Positions 1-9,868 of a stretch of DNA of 41,584 nucleotides are shown in pieces. This DNA comes from Desulfuromonadales bacterium (GTDB lineage: Bacteria > Desulfobacterota > Desulfuromonadia > Desulfuromonadales > Geoalkalibacteraceae): NCBI GenBank assembly GCA_024636255.1, contig JAGXHK010000068.1:1-41584 (forward strand), given 5' to 3'. The notes below the pieces were generated by a model. That model was not told the origin of the DNA and searched no databases. It saw only the letters and a program-made list of their open reading frames with translations. Within the stretch, counting starts at the first letter, position 1; the number at the start of each line of letters is the position of its first letter. The translations under genes were made by a program, and so were the position numbers.

Positions 1-30
1 AGTGGGCTCGGAGATGTGTATAAGAGACAG
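1..30 (+). other. Nextera read-2 transposase adapter (not genomic)
   Basis: Bases 2-30 match the 3' part of the Illumina Nextera read-2 adapter and end in the 19-base Tn5 mosaic end AGATGTGTATAAGAGACAG. Genomic sequence begins at base 31. The first base differs from the adapter. This is library sequence left on the contig end and should be trimmed. Confidence 0.97.
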
Positions 31-511
31 AGATAAACCATGCGACAAGAAAGAAACGAAGGCTTCGGCTGACGAGTGACGCCCCAACAAAAACAGGGAA
101 ATTGATGTGAAAGACCCCGGCGCCGATGGTAATCACTTTGTAGGGGATCGGTGTGAAGCCTGCAGTAAAGACAGCCCAGAAATCATAGTTTTCAAACAGC
201 TGCTGAACTTTCAGAAAGCCGTGAGGAGTAAAACCGGGAATATAGGAATAGAAAAATCCCTCAACCAACTCCCACACGCCGAATCCAACTCCATAGCCGA
301 GAATCCCACCTGCCACCGAACCAAGGGAGGCGACAAGAGCGAAGTGGAAGGCCCGGTTCGGCAGGGAAAGCGCCAGAGCGATGAGCAGCACATCGGGCGG
401 GACCGGGAAGAAAGACGATTCGGCAAATGCGAGGGAAAAAAGAGCGGGAACTCCATACGGAGTCTGTGCCCAGGACAGAACCCAATCGTAGAGGCGACGC
501 ACCCAGAGCAT
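31..511 (-). CDS. YqaA/DedA-family inner-membrane protein, 3' end missing
   Basis: This frame is absent from the ORF track because it has no stop before the contig end. Translated from ATG at 511 it begins MLWVRRLYDWVLSWAQ and stays open for about 160 codons to the adapter junction at 31. Hydrophobic stretches alternate with short loops, and the FAESSFFPVPPDVLL and GFTPIPYKVITIGAG segments fit the SNARE-associated/DedA (VTT) family, YqaA branch. Such proteins are inner-membrane proteins, some with a proposed role in lipid movement; a precise function cannot be given here. The ATG lies 4 bases after the pcm stop and AGGAG inside the end of pcm serves as ribosome site, so it is translationally coupled to surE-pcm. 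The C-terminus lies beyond the contig; the apparent codons before base 31 are adapter. Confidence 0.85.
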
Positions 512-515
512 GAGA

Positions 516-1166
516 TCAGCGCTCCTGATCCCAGCCATGGTCACCGACCAAGGGCACAAAGTGGCACTCGAGAAGCGATTCTTCTTCGAAGCGTTCTTCG
601 CCCCTGCGGATAATTCGCTTCAGAACCTGACCGCCGCGCGTGCCAACCGGAATCACAAGCCGACCTCCGATGGCGAGTTGTTTGAGATAATGCTTCGATA
701 CTTCAGGAGCGCCGGCGGTAACGAGAATACCGTCAAAAGGTTGCTCTTCCTCCCAGCCGTACGTGCCGTCAGTGACCTTGATGTTGACATTGCTGCCCCC
801 GATCTGATCCAGGATCCGACGCGCGCGACGCGCCAGGGCCGGCTTGCGCTCCACGGTGAACACCTTTCCGGCGATATGAGAGAGGATCGCCGCCTGATAG
901 CCTGATCCGGTGCCGATTTCAAGGACCTTCTCGCCGCCTTTAAGTTCGATGGCGGCCGTCATGGCCGCAACCATATACGGCTGCGAAATCGTCTGTCTCT
1001 CACCGATCGGCAAGGGACTGTCCCCATAGGCCTGACTCTGCAGTGCCTCTTCGACAAAGAGGTGCCGCGGCACACGCATCATGGCTGCAATCACGAGCGG
1101 ATCTGTGAGGCCTTTGCCCTTGATCTGGCGCTCGACCATGAGCCGCCGGGAAATCGCATAATCCAT
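516..1166 (-). CDS. pcm: Protein-L-isoaspartate O-methyltransferase
   Basis: The 216-residue product is a SAM-dependent methyltransferase that repairs proteins by methylating isoaspartyl residues formed by ageing of Asn and Asp; it acts in the cytosol. The SAM-binding motif [14 protein letters not shown] is at about residues 81-93. The N-terminal part with RVPRHLF and the [13 protein letters not shown] segment are hallmarks of the PCMT family, and the length is normal. It starts 24 bases after the surE stop. The surE-pcm pair is a conserved stress-survival neighbourhood, with rpoS often nearby in proteobacteria; here only a membrane-protein gene follows before the contig ends. Confidence 0.96.
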   Translation of the reverse strand: MDYAISRRLMVERQIKGKGLTDPLVIAAMMRVPRHLFVEEALQSQAYGDSPLPIGERQTISQPYMVAAMTAAIELKGGEKVLEIGTGSGYQAAILSHIAGKVFTVERKPALARRARRILDQIGGSNVNIKVTDGTYGWEEEQPFDGILVTAGAPEVSKHYLKQLAIGGRLVIPVGTRGGQVLKRIIRRGEERFEEESLLECHFVPLVGDHGWDQER

Positions 1167-1190
1167 AAAGAGCTTTCTCGATGGAGGAGA

Positions 1191-1943
1191 CTATGGATGG
1201 GGAAGATCCCACTTGCCGATCTCTTCAAAAGAGCGGTAGTTGGTCAGATCCATGTGAAGCGGGGTCACGGAAATGTGACCGCGGTGTACGCTGTGAAAAT
1301 CGGTCCCTTCAAGATCTCGAAAGCCGAGTTCTCCCGCGCCGATCCAGTAGTATTTTCGCCCGCGCGGATCGACGTTTTCAACCACAAGGTCGCCATAGAC
1401 CCTTTTTCCCTGCCGGGTGACCCGTGCAGCCTTGATTTGTTCGGCGGGCAATTCAGGTATGTTGACATTGAGAAACGTATCGGGCGGCAGTCCCCTTTGA
1501 GCGATAAAACTGGAAAGCTTTGCCGCAAAATCACTTGCCGCGGAGAAATCAGGATACGGTGACTCGCAGGCTAGAGAGATGGCAAAGGCGGGAACACCCA
1601 TCAGCGTCGCCTCCATTGCGGCGGAGACGGTCCCTGAGTACGTGATGTCATCCCCCATGTTGGCGCCTCGGTTGATCCCCGAGACCACGAGGTCGGGCCG
1701 GCGCTCGAAAAGACCGTGAATACCGAGGTTGACGCAGTCGGTCGGGGTGCCGTCTACGGCATACACGCCAGGTCGGATCTCGTCAGCGCGCAAAGGCGCA
1801 TGCAGGGTCAGAGCGTGTCCTGTAGCGCTTCGCTCCCGATCAGGCGCAACGACCACGACTTCGGCGACAGATTTGAGGGCTTCGACGAGGGTCGTCAGAC
1901 CGGGAGAATGGATCCCGTCATCATTGGTGGTGAGAATCAGCAA
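1191..1943 (-). CDS. surE: 5'/3'-nucleotidase SurE
   Basis: SurE is a metal-dependent nucleoside monophosphate phosphatase of stationary-phase survival loci. The product has 250 residues and opens with the metal-binding TNDDG motif right after the first beta strand. The other signatures are present: VVVAPDRERSATGHALT around residue 35, GTPTDCVNLG around residue 85, and VSGINRGANMGDDITYSGT around residue 107. The start is TTG at 1943, forced by the position of the first strand, with AAGAG about 7 bases upstream. The gene follows the MerR-type regulator by 45 bases and precedes pcm, consistent with one transcript. Confidence 0.96.
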   Translation of the reverse strand: MLILTTNDDGIHSPGLTTLVEALKSVAEVVVVAPDRERSATGHALTLHAPLRADEIRPGVYAVDGTPTDCVNLGIHGLFERRPDLVVSGINRGANMGDDITYSGTVSAAMEATLMGVPAFAISLACESPYPDFSAASDFAAKLSSFIAQRGLPPDTFLNVNIPELPAEQIKAARVTRQGKRVYGDLVVENVDPRGRKYYWIGAGELGFRDLEGTDFHSVHRGHISVTPLHMDLTNYRSFEEIGKWDLPHP

Positions 1944-1988
1944 GAAGCTTCTCTTTGGTCCCCTGGAGAAAACCTGCCCGGAAATCTG

Positions 1989-2357
1989 TCATGAAAAGGG
2001 TGTCCGCCGAAGTTCAGCGCGCAACTTGAGAAGATCGTGGCGAACTTCCCGCAAAAGGTCGGCGCAATCAGATGCCGGCGGATCGGCGGCCAGGAGGGGC
2101 TCCTCCTGCCGGGACGATTCTTTGATTTTCTTTCGCGCGCCGGCAATCGTGTAGCCCTGCGCATAAAGCAACTCTTTGAGTTTGAGAACCAGAAGAATGT
2201 CGTCGCGCCGGTAGAGACGCTGGTTGCTGCGGCTTTTCACCGGAGCGATGGCAGTAAACTCTGATTCCCAATAGCGCAGCACGTGGGGTTTTACACCCGC
2301 AATCTGAGCCACTTCACCGATCTTGAAGTAAAGTTTATCTGGAATACGAATGTTCAT
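1989..2357 (-). CDS. MerR-family transcriptional regulator
   Basis: This is a 122-residue DNA-binding protein. The winged helix-turn-helix occupies about residues 9-78 (YFKIGEVAQIAGVKPHVLRYWE, then SNQRLYRRDDILLVLKLKELL), as in MerR proteins. The C-terminal ~40 residues are short and charged and lack the cysteines of metal sensors or an obvious ligand domain, so the signal it senses cannot be predicted. It lies 40 bases after ihfA on the same strand, and the pair ihfA-merR is commonly adjacent in Geobacter-like genomes. It may be co-transcribed from the ihfA promoter. Confidence 0.88.
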   Translation of the reverse strand: MNIRIPDKLYFKIGEVAQIAGVKPHVLRYWESEFTAIAPVKSRSNQRLYRRDDILLVLKLKELLYAQGYTIAGARKKIKESSRQEEPLLAADPPASDCADLLREVRHDLLKLRAELRRTPFS

Positions 2358-2397
2358 ATCCCTTCAGTCAATCCGCTGTCCCGAGACTAGCGCAACT

Positions 2398-2682
2398 TTA
2401 CTCAGTCTCTTCATTGATGACAGACTTGAGAACCTGGCTGGGCTTGAAGGTCAGTATCCGCCGGGCCGAAATTTCGATCTCATCGCCAGTCTGGGGATTG
2501 CGACCGCGACGGGACTCCTTTTCTTTGACCACGAAATTGCCGAATCCCGCAATCTTGATCTTCTCACCGTTTTCGAGGGTTGACTTGATAAGATCGAAGA
2601 CCATCTCGACGATCTCAGCGGATTCCTTTTTGGAAAAGCCGGTCTTCAGATAAACGCTTTCGATAAGATCCGCTTTCGTCAT
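2398..2682 (-). CDS. ihfA: Integration host factor subunit alpha
   Basis: The 94-residue protein is a DNABII-family DNA-bending protein that pairs with IHF-beta in the nucleoid and acts in transcription, recombination and replication. It shows the family's alpha-helical N-terminus, the IAGFGNFVV segment, and the DNA-intercalating arm RRGRNPQTGDEIEISARR with the conserved proline. It sits downstream of pheST, exactly where ihfA is found in E. coli and many proteobacteria, and this supports alpha rather than HU or beta. The ATG at 2682 has GGAGGTGGT immediately upstream. A plausible private promoter lies in the pheT-ihfA gap. Confidence 0.95.
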   Translation of the reverse strand: MTKADLIESVYLKTGFSKKESAEIVEMVFDLIKSTLENGEKIKIAGFGNFVVKEKESRRGRNPQTGDEIEISARRILTFKPSQVLKSVINEETE

Positions 2683-2723
2683 ACCACCTCCGCATTAAAA
2701 TGCATGTCCTTGATTTTTCAGGT

Positions 2724-2752
2724 CTTATAACACACCAGTCGGGGGACCGCAA
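2724..2752 (-). promoter_or_regulatory. Candidate sigma-70 promoter for ihfA
   Basis: On the minus strand, TTGCGG and TATAAG are separated by 17 bases in the 80-base gap between pheT and ihfA. The -10 is a good match and the -35 a partial one. Transcription would start about 35 bases before the ihfA ATG. Confidence 0.5.
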
Positions 2753-2762
2753 CCGATTTTTT

Positions 2763-5180
2763 TCAACGAATTTCGGCACCTATCTGTTTCTTCAATGAGG
2801 CAAGAATTTTTTCATGGATTTTGCTGATTTCCGCATCGGTCAGGGTTTTTTCGGCAGAACGGTAGCGAATGCGGACTGCGACGCTCTTTTTGCCTTCTGG
2901 AATATTTGCGCCACGATAGATGTCGAACAAGATGACTTCTTCGACATCGCGGGCTTTTCCATGTTCAATGACGTCGAGTATCGTCTGTGCCGGAACGTTT
3001 TCATCGACCAGCAAGGCGCTGTCCCGATAAACGTCAGGAAACCTTGAGAGAGGCTTGAATCCATCAAAATCGCGACGCTTTGAGACCAGAGTATCGACGT
3101 TGAGATCAAGCAGGAAAACCGGCCGGTCTATCTCGAAATTAGCCAGAACAGTGGGGTGGACCTCGCCCAGCACGCCGAGAGCAGCCCCATCGCTGATTAT
3201 TGCGCAGGATTTACCCGGGTGCAGATAGGGCTCACTGCCGGCGCTGTCCCAGGACATGGAGGAGACTCCAAAATGCCCGCAGACCTCTTCGACAACCCCC
3301 TTGATATCATAGAAATCCACCTGCTCATTCGATTGGGACCAGCTCAGGGGGTGGCGACGCCCACAGAGTGCGGCGCACAGGCGCAGTTTCTCCTCTGGGA
3401 GTTCTTCCCCGGCGAGAGGGTGAAACGTCGGGCGCAGCTCAAAGAGCCGCAGATCCCCGGACCGGTAAGCCAGGTTTTTGACAACCGTCTCGAGCAAGCT
3501 CGGAACCAAGGTGGTGCGCATAACCGCCTGGTCTTCAGACAGAGGATTGAGCAGGCGAACCTGCCGGCGTCTCTCATCCTTGGGATCGAGAAGAATTTTA
3601 TCCAGAACGTCCGGCGAATTGAAAGAGTAATTTATGATTTCGCTGAACCCCGCCGCAGCCATGGCATTTCGCAATTCGCGCTGGGTGCGCCGCCGGACCG
3701 GAGTGCGGTGACACACCATGCGGCCTGCAGGCATTGTGGTGGCGATCCTGTCGTAGCCGTTAAGGCGCGCCACATCTTCGATCAGATCGACCTCGCGTTC
3801 CAGATCAGGTCGGAAGGTCGGCACGGCTACAGCAAGCGACTCGACCCCGCTGCGCTCTGAAACAATTTTAGTATCCAGTTCGATGGACCGCAGCAGCCGT
3901 TGGACCTCTAGAAGGTCAAGATCAAGGCCGAGCAGATCGTTCGTGCGGCGCAGGCTGAGTTGTATCCGCCGTTGTCTAATCTTTTTCGGGTAGATATCGA
4001 TCCGCCCCTTGGCGACCTTCCCAGAAGCGATTTCGTGCAGCAGGGCCGCAGCACGATCGAGCGCGCGTGGGACCATGTTCACATCGGCGCCGCGTTCAAA
4101 ACGATGGGAAGATTCGGTGTGAATTCCCAGCCGCTTGCTGGTGCGGCGAATGGCGGTCGGCTGGAAATAGGCGCATTCGAGGAGAATATCCGTAGTGCTC
4201 TCCTGGACTTCGGAATTCTCGCCCCCCATAATTCCCGCCAGAGCAACCGGGCCGCCGGCATCGCAGATGACGAGATCGGAAGATTTCAGATCGCGCGACT
4301 GGCTGTCGAGCGTGGTGAAAGACTGGCCTTCTCTGGCCCGTTTGACAATGATTCGTCCTTCGCGCAGCTCGTTGAAATCAAACGCATGCAGCGGATGGCC
4401 AAGCTCCATCATGACGTAGTTTGTCACGTCGACGACGTTATTGATCGAGCGCATTCCCAAGGCCTCGAGTCGCCGAACCAGCCAAGACGGCGAAGGACCG
4501 ATTTTGACGGATCGGACCAACCGCGCAGCATAACGCGGACAGTAATCTGGATCTTCAACGAGGACGGAGGCCTGATCAGCGATTTCGGCTACATCCTCCG
4601 GCAGATTGTTGACAGGAAGATGCATTTCCCGGCCGACCATCGCAGCAATTTCTCGGGCGACACCGACTACGCTGAGACAATCCGGACGATTCGGAGTCAA
4701 TCCGATTTCGTATCGGACATCCTTTAGACCAAGGGCCTGGAAAACAGGCTGGCCCAAGGGCAGGTTCTCCGGCAGAATCATGATCCCGGCAGAGTCCTCG
4801 GCCAGACCGAGTTCTTTTTCGGAGCAGAGCATGCCCATGGAAACCTGACCGCGAATTTTCGATTTTTTGATCTTGAAGTCCCCGGGAAGTCCGCTCCCGA
4901 CCTGCGCAAGGGCTACAAGGTCTCCCTGCTTGTGGTTTTTGGCGCCGCAGACGACCTGAACAGTATCCGTTCCCTTATCGACTTCACAAACGGTCAGGCG
5001 ATCAGCATCCGGATGAGGCGAAACCGAGCGCAGCCGGGCAACAATCACAGAATCGAAGCCCTCGCCCAGCTTATCGACGGCATCGACTTCGAGGCCGGCC
5101 ATAGTCAATCGGTGGGCGAGTTCATCCGCATCAAAGTCGAAATCGACGAATTCTTTAAGCCAGGAGTGGGTGACGATCAT
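2763..5180 (-). CDS. pheT: Phenylalanyl-tRNA synthetase beta subunit
   Basis: The 805-residue product is the tRNA-binding and editing subunit of the (alpha-beta)2 enzyme that charges tRNA-Phe. Domains in order: N-terminal strands, an EMAP/OB tRNA-binding domain at about 40-150 (VCGAKNH), the B3/B4 editing domain at about 210-385, the B5 DNA-binding-like domain at about 405-480, a catalytic-like core, and the C-terminal ferredoxin-like anticodon-binding domain starting near FKPLSRFPDVYRD. Length is typical for the bacterial long form. It starts 52 bases after pheS with AAGGA about 10 bases before ATG, and forms the pheST operon with it. Confidence 0.98.
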   Translation of the reverse strand: MIVTHSWLKEFVDFDFDADELAHRLTMAGLEVDAVDKLGEGFDSVIVARLRSVSPHPDADRLTVCEVDKGTDTVQVVCGAKNHKQGDLVALAQVGSGLPGDFKIKKSKIRGQVSMGMLCSEKELGLAEDSAGIMILPENLPLGQPVFQALGLKDVRYEIGLTPNRPDCLSVVGVAREIAAMVGREMHLPVNNLPEDVAEIADQASVLVEDPDYCPRYAARLVRSVKIGPSPSWLVRRLEALGMRSINNVVDVTNYVMMELGHPLHAFDFNELREGRIIVKRAREGQSFTTLDSQSRDLKSSDLVICDAGGPVALAGIMGGENSEVQESTTDILLECAYFQPTAIRRTSKRLGIHTESSHRFERGADVNMVPRALDRAAALLHEIASGKVAKGRIDIYPKKIRQRRIQLSLRRTNDLLGLDLDLLEVQRLLRSIELDTKIVSERSGVESLAVAVPTFRPDLEREVDLIEDVARLNGYDRIATTMPAGRMVCHRTPVRRRTQRELRNAMAAAGFSEIINYSFNSPDVLDKILLDPKDERRRQVRLLNPLSEDQAVMRTTLVPSLLETVVKNLAYRSGDLRLFELRPTFHPLAGEELPEEKLRLCAALCGRRHPLSWSQSNEQVDFYDIKGVVEEVCGHFGVSSMSWDSAGSEPYLHPGKSCAIISDGAALGVLGEVHPTVLANFEIDRPVFLLDLNVDTLVSKRRDFDGFKPLSRFPDVYRDSALLVDENVPAQTILDVIEHGKARDVEEVILFDIYRGANIPEGKKSVAVRIRYRSAEKTLTDAEISKIHEKILASLKKQIGAEIR

Positions 5181-5232
5181 TTAACTGCAATCCTTTTTTG
5201 TTTGGTTTTACATCGCCTTACAATGCCTGAGC

Positions 5233-6252
<1,020 letters not shown>

Positions 6253-6270
6253 TCAACCCTGGGTGGCGGT

Positions 6271-6298
6271 AAAAAAGAGAAAGCCGCATCTGCGGCTT
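6271..6298 (-). terminator. Terminator-like hairpin in the pheS leader (possible attenuator)
   Basis: On the minus strand AAGCCGC-AGAT-GCGGCTT is followed by TCTCTTTTTT. It lies about 22 bases before the pheS ATG, so any transcript arriving from rplT must pass it. This position fits an attenuator for pheST, although no antiterminator fold was worked out. Confidence 0.65.
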
Positions 6299-6302
6299 CC
6301 GT

Positions 6303-6323
6303 TCATGGAAGAAAATTTTTCAT
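6303..6323 (-). other. Six-codon mini-ORF in the pheS leader (speculative leader peptide)
   Basis: Between the two terminators the minus strand reads ATG AAA AAT TTT CTT CCA TGA, that is MKNFLP. E. coli pheST is controlled by a Phe-rich leader peptide in the same place, but this one has a single Phe codon and no good ribosome site. It may be chance. Confidence 0.2.
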
Positions 6324-6324
6324 G

Positions 6325-6360
6325 AAAAAAAAGGAGATGAGGCAGCCCCCATCTCCTTTT
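6325..6360 (-). terminator. Rho-independent terminator after rplT
   Basis: On the minus strand AAAAGGAGATG and CATCTCCTTTT form an 11-bp stem with a 10-base loop, followed by a run of eight T (6325-6332). It starts 12 bases after the rplT stop and separates the ribosomal genes from pheST. Confidence 0.85.
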
Positions 6361-6372
6361 GTCGCGTCCGAC

Positions 6373-6729
6373 TTACTGGAGCTGCGCCTTGGCCTTATCG
6401 ACCACGCCTGCGAACCCCTTGGGATCTTCCACCGCAAGCTGGGCCAGCACCTTCCGATCCAGGCCGATCTCGGCTTTTTTCAGCCCATTGACCAGGCGAC
6501 TGTAAGGAAGCCCGTTTTCGCGCGATGCGGCGTTAATCCGGGCGATCCAAAGCGCACGAAAATCGCGCTTCCGTACTTTGCGATCGCGATATGCATAATT
6601 GAGGGCACGATCAACAGCCTCAGTTGCGCTGCGAAACAACTTGCCGCGTGCGCCACGATAGCCTTTAGCAAGCTTCAACACCTTGTTGCGTCTTCGTCTC
6701 GCTTTAAAACCTCTTTTTACTCTCGGCAT
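6373..6729 (-). CDS. rplT: 50S ribosomal protein L20
   Basis: The 118-residue protein is a basic early-assembly protein of the large subunit that binds 23S rRNA. The N-terminal [22 protein letters not shown] tail region, cut here at twenty residues as [20 protein letters not shown], is diagnostic. The ORF track extends to 6771, but ATG at 6729 is the right start: it gives the standard L20 length and has AAGGAG 6-7 bases upstream. In many bacteria L20 represses its own operon by binding the infC-rpmI leader; no such fold was identified here. It follows rpmI by 108 bases and ends just before a strong terminator. Confidence 0.97.
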   Translation of the reverse strand: MPRVKRGFKARRRRNKVLKLAKGYRGARGKLFRSATEAVDRALNYAYRDRKVRKRDFRALWIARINAASRENGLPYSRLVNGLKKAEIGLDRKVLAQLAVEDPKGFAGVVDKAKAQLQ

Positions 6730-6837
6730 GTTTGACTCCTTGTGAAAAAATAGACGACCGTTAGCCGCCACCGGATCTGAAGGGGGAGACTGAATAGCCC
6801 CTCAGTTCACGGATTTAAAGCCGAGCCGTGCCCTTTT

Positions 6838-7035
6838 TTAGATATAGGGGATCAGACGGCTGACGTTCTTTTCGTCGGCACTGTGCACCAGAGCAGTACC
6901 ACGTAGGTTGCGTTTGCGGTTAGCGCTTTTCTTGGTCAGAATATGACTGTGAAAAGCTTTATTCCGGCGAATTTTGCCCGTGCCGGTCTTGCGAAAGCGC
7001 TTGGCCGCACCTCGGTTGGTTTTGATCTTAGGCAT
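6838..7035 (-). CDS. rpmI: 50S ribosomal protein L35
   Basis: The 65-residue basic protein belongs to the large ribosomal subunit. It begins [20 protein letters not shown], the family signature, and ends RLIPYI, as is usual. The longer frame in the ORF track (to 7086) adds an unlikely leader that overlaps infC; ATG at 7035 has AAGGAG 5-7 bases upstream. The gene lies in the infC-rpmI-rplT order found in nearly all bacteria, 31 bases downstream of infC. Confidence 0.97.
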   Translation of the reverse strand: MPKIKTNRGAAKRFRKTGTGKIRRNKAFHSHILTKKSANRKRNLRGTALVHSADEKNVSRLIPYI

Positions 7036-7066
7036 GCTTAACTCCTTTTTGGCAAATCGCTTCTGG

Positions 7067-7582
7067 CTATTTCTTACTAGGGGCAATAATCATCGACATG
7101 AAGCGCCCCTGCATGTTGGGGCGGCCCTCGACCTGGCCGATATCTGCAATTTCTTCGGCCACGCGCCTAAGGAGCTTCTGCCCGAACTCCGGATGGGTGA
7201 CTTCCCGACCGCGGAACATGATCGTCAGCTTCACCTTATGGCCGGCCTCAAGAAACCGCCTGGCATTGCGCACCTTGACCTGGAAGTCGTGCTCCTCGGT
7301 CTTGGGGCGCATTTTGACTTCTTTAAGTTCAACCCGTGCCGTCTTCTTTTTGGCCTCGGCAGCCTTCTTGCTTTGCTGGTACTTATACTTGCCGAAGTCC
7401 ATGATGCGGCAGACCGGCGGAGAAGCATTGGGAGAAACCTCGACCAGGTCGAGGCCACGCTCCTGAGCGGCGGCAAGGGCATCGGAAAGGCTCATGATAC
7501 CGAGCTGGTCGGACTCGTCATCAATGACGCGAACCTCTTTAGCACGGATAGCGCGGTTAATATTGGTCTCTTGCTTAGCTAT
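7067..7582 (-). CDS. infC: Translation initiation factor IF-3, with an AUA start codon
   Basis: IF-3 binds the 30S subunit, prevents premature subunit joining and discriminates against non-standard start codons. The ORF track starts at an internal ATG (7495), which would remove about 29 conserved residues. The frame stays open upstream and reads [20 protein letters not shown], the normal IF-3 N-terminus. The only start compatible with this is ATA at 7580-7582, preceded by TAGGAGGT with a 7-base spacer. No ATG, GTG or TTG occurs in frame before 7495. The product is then 171 residues, the usual size: N-domain to about 75, linker [16 protein letters not shown], then the C-domain. E. coli infC uses AUU for autoregulation by IF-3, and the AUA here would serve the same end. 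The ribosome site overlaps the thrS stop. Confidence 0.95.
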   Translation of the reverse strand: MAKQETNINRAIRAKEVRVIDDESDQLGIMSLSDALAAAQERGLDLVEVSPNASPPVCRIMDFGKYKYQQSKKAAEAKKKTARVELKEVKMRPKTEEHDFQVKVRNARRFLEAGHKVKLTIMFRGREVTHPEFGQKLLRRVAEEIADIGQVEGRPNMQGRFMSMIIAPSKK

Positions 7583-7593
7583 GGTGCAACCTC

Positions 7594-9510
7594 CTAATGA
7601 TATTGCCGGGATTCTTCCTGCACGAAGCGGACAAAATCAGCCGGCGTCATGGGATCAAGGCTCTTGCCGGAGCGGTGACGCGGCGCGACTGTGCCGCCTT
7701 CCATCTCACGGTCACCGATGACAAGCATATATGGGATTTTTTCCATCTGGGCCTCGCGGATCTTGAAACCTAGCTTTTCATTGCGCAGATCTTTCTGAAC
7801 ACGAACACCTTCGGAACGCAGATGATTGAAGACCTGCTCGGCGTACTCGGCTTGATTATCCGTCACATTGACAACTACAGCCTGGACCGGTGAAAGCCAG
7901 AGCGGAAAATTTCCGGCATAATGTTCGATAAGTACACCGATAAACCGCTCGATCGCGCCCAGGATGACACGATGGACCATAACCGGACGATGTCTTTCTC
8001 CGTCGCTGCCGATATAAGAGAGATCAAAGCGCTCTGGCAGGGTAAAATCGCACTGGATTGTAGCACACTGCCAACGCCTGTCAAGCGCATCCTTGAGCTT
8101 GATATCGATCTTCGGGCCATAAAAAGCCCCGTCGCCTTCGTTGATCTCGAAAGGCAGTCCAGAGTCTTTCAAAGCGCTGAGCAGAGCAGTGGTGGCACGT
8201 TCCCAATCTTCTGTCGTGCCAATGGACTTTTCGGGGCGGGTTGAGATTTCCATCTCATATTCGAAACCGAAAATTTCCATCACATCCTGAACAAAAGTCA
8301 GCACGTTCTTGATTTCGCCATCAAGCTGCTCCGGAGTGCAGAGGATATGAGCATCATCCTGGGTGAAACCACGCACCCGCAACAGACCGTGAAGCACCCC
8401 GGATTTTTCATGCCGATGAACTGTCCCCAGTTCAAAAAAACGCAGAGGCAGATCCCGGTAGGAGCGGATCTGTGATTTGTAGATCAGCATATGTGCGAGG
8501 CAGTTCATGGGCTTGATGCCGTATCCCTGCCCTTCCACCTCGGTGAAATACATATTCTCGCGGTAATTTTCGTAATGCCCCGAGGTCTTCCAGAGCTCCG
8601 TGCGCAGGATCTGCGGCCCCATCACAATGTCGTAGCCGCGCTTGAGATGCTCACGTCGTTCGAAGTCTTCGAGCAGGGTCCGGAGCATCGCGCCCTTTGG
8701 ATGCCAGATGACCAGTCCGGCACCCGCCTCTTCGCTGAACGAGAAAAGATCAAGTTCTTTTCCAAGCTTGCGATGATCGCGCTTTTTCGCCTCATCCAGC
8801 TTGTGCAGGTACTTTTTAAGGTCTTTTTTATCCGGAAAAGCCGTAGCGTAAATGCGTTGTAACATGGCGTTTTTCTCATCGCCACGCCAGTAAGCACCGG
8901 CAACGCTGGTAAGCTTGAACGCTTTAAGAAAGCCAGTGGAAGGAAGGTGAGGACCGCGGCAGAGGTCGGCAAAATCGCCTTGCCGGTAAACAGAAACGGT
9001 CGGCTCGCCCAGATCTTCGATCAGCTCGACCTTGTACTGCTCACCCATCCGCTGAAAGAGATCAATCGCCTGCTCGCGGCTCATGACTTCACGCTCGACG
9101 GGCAGGTCAGCCTTGGCCAGTTCGGCCATTTTCTGCTCGATAATATCGAACTCTTCCGGAGTAAATTTGTGCGTGTCGCTATAGAAGTCGTAGTAGAATC
9201 CGTGTTCGATCGCCGGTCCGATCGTGACCTGCACGTCATGGCCGAACAGAGACTTGACGGCATGAGCCATCAGATGGGCGGCAGAGTGACGATAGATCTC
9301 GAGCCCCTCGCGGCTGCCAAGGGTCACAAGTTCGAGCCGGGCATCGCGCTGGAGAGGCAGCTGCGCATCGACCAGCTCTCCGTCCACCTTTGCGGCGACT
9401 GTCTGCCGGGCCAGCCGCTCGCCGATGGAGCGGGCGAGATCAAGCGGTGTGGTCTCTGCCGGGACTTCCTTGATCGTACCGTCGGGAAGTTCAACACGAA
9501 TTTGATCCAT
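7594..9510 (-). CDS. thrS: Threonyl-tRNA synthetase
   Basis: The 638-residue class II synthetase charges tRNA-Thr and edits Ser-tRNA-Thr. Domains in order: TGS at about 3-63, the editing domain with [11 protein letters not shown] (HxxxH) and CRGPHLP, the catalytic core at about 240-535 with the zinc cysteine in [11 protein letters not shown] and [15 protein letters not shown] (motif 2), and the C-terminal anticodon-binding domain from about 540. The track's start at 9516 (MVM) leaves no room for a ribosome site. ATG at 9510 has GGGGG 7 bases upstream and is preferred. The gene begins only 17 bases after the terminator that follows tRNA-Val. Confidence 0.97.
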   Translation of the reverse strand: MDQIRVELPDGTIKEVPAETTPLDLARSIGERLARQTVAAKVDGELVDAQLPLQRDARLELVTLGSREGLEIYRHSAAHLMAHAVKSLFGHDVQVTIGPAIEHGFYYDFYSDTHKFTPEEFDIIEQKMAELAKADLPVEREVMSREQAIDLFQRMGEQYKVELIEDLGEPTVSVYRQGDFADLCRGPHLPSTGFLKAFKLTSVAGAYWRGDEKNAMLQRIYATAFPDKKDLKKYLHKLDEAKKRDHRKLGKELDLFSFSEEAGAGLVIWHPKGAMLRTLLEDFERREHLKRGYDIVMGPQILRTELWKTSGHYENYRENMYFTEVEGQGYGIKPMNCLAHMLIYKSQIRSYRDLPLRFFELGTVHRHEKSGVLHGLLRVRGFTQDDAHILCTPEQLDGEIKNVLTFVQDVMEIFGFEYEMEISTRPEKSIGTTEDWERATTALLSALKDSGLPFEINEGDGAFYGPKIDIKLKDALDRRWQCATIQCDFTLPERFDLSYIGSDGERHRPVMVHRVILGAIERFIGVLIEHYAGNFPLWLSPVQAVVVNVTDNQAEYAEQVFNHLRSEGVRVQKDLRNEKLGFKIREAQMEKIPYMLVIGDREMEGGTVAPRHRSGKSLDPMTPADFVRFVQEESRQYH

Positions 9511-9527
9511 CACCATACCCCCGGAAT

Positions 9528-9552
9528 AAAAAGAGGCATCCGAAGATGCCTC
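9528..9552 (-). terminator. Rho-independent terminator between tRNA-Val and thrS
   Basis: On the minus strand GAGGCATC-TTCG-GATGCCTC forms an 8-bp stem with a stable UUCG tetraloop, followed by TTTTT. It starts 21 bases after the tRNA 3' end and ends 17 bases before the thrS ATG. No promoter fits between it and thrS, so it may also limit thrS transcription. Confidence 0.88.
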
Positions 9553-9573
9553 ACCAATTCCTGCTGTAGAATC

Positions 9574-9648
<75 letters not shown>

Positions 9649-9668
9649 ACAGCAACAATGCCGCTACC

Positions 9669-9697
9669 TTTTATCAAAAGAACGAAAGGGATGTCAA
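9669..9697 (-). promoter_or_regulatory. Promoter of tRNA-Val (and possibly the thrS operon)
   Basis: On the minus strand a perfect TTGACA (9692-9697) is followed after 16-17 bases by GATAAA/ATAAAA. Transcription would start a few bases before the tRNA 5' end. No other good promoter is visible before thrS. Confidence 0.75.
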
Positions 9698-9815
9698 GCA
9701 CTTTGTTGACCGCGTGAGGTTTTCCTGCCGCCCTGAGAGATGCGCAGGACGTCAACGCGGGATTAAGGTATTGCCTCGAGGCGACTTGAATTCAGGACAA
9801 AAGTTGAACCCGCGG

Positions 9816-9843
9816 AAAAGGCGCCCTTGGGAGGGCGCCTTTT
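9816..9843 (-). terminator. Strong terminator after hom (symmetrical)
   Basis: AAAAGGCGCCC-TTGGGA-GGGCGCCTTTT is an 11-bp stem, 25 bases after the hom stop, flanked by A and T runs so it can work in both directions. It closes the ~15-kb minus-strand gene block that starts at yceD. Confidence 0.88.
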
Positions 9844-9868
9844 CACAAGAAGCAAAAGTCAAAGAAGC

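Noticed and set aside
107-613. 168-residue plus-strand ORF at the left end
   Set aside because: It is the antisense shadow of the truncated YqaA gene and the end of pcm, with no recognisable domain.
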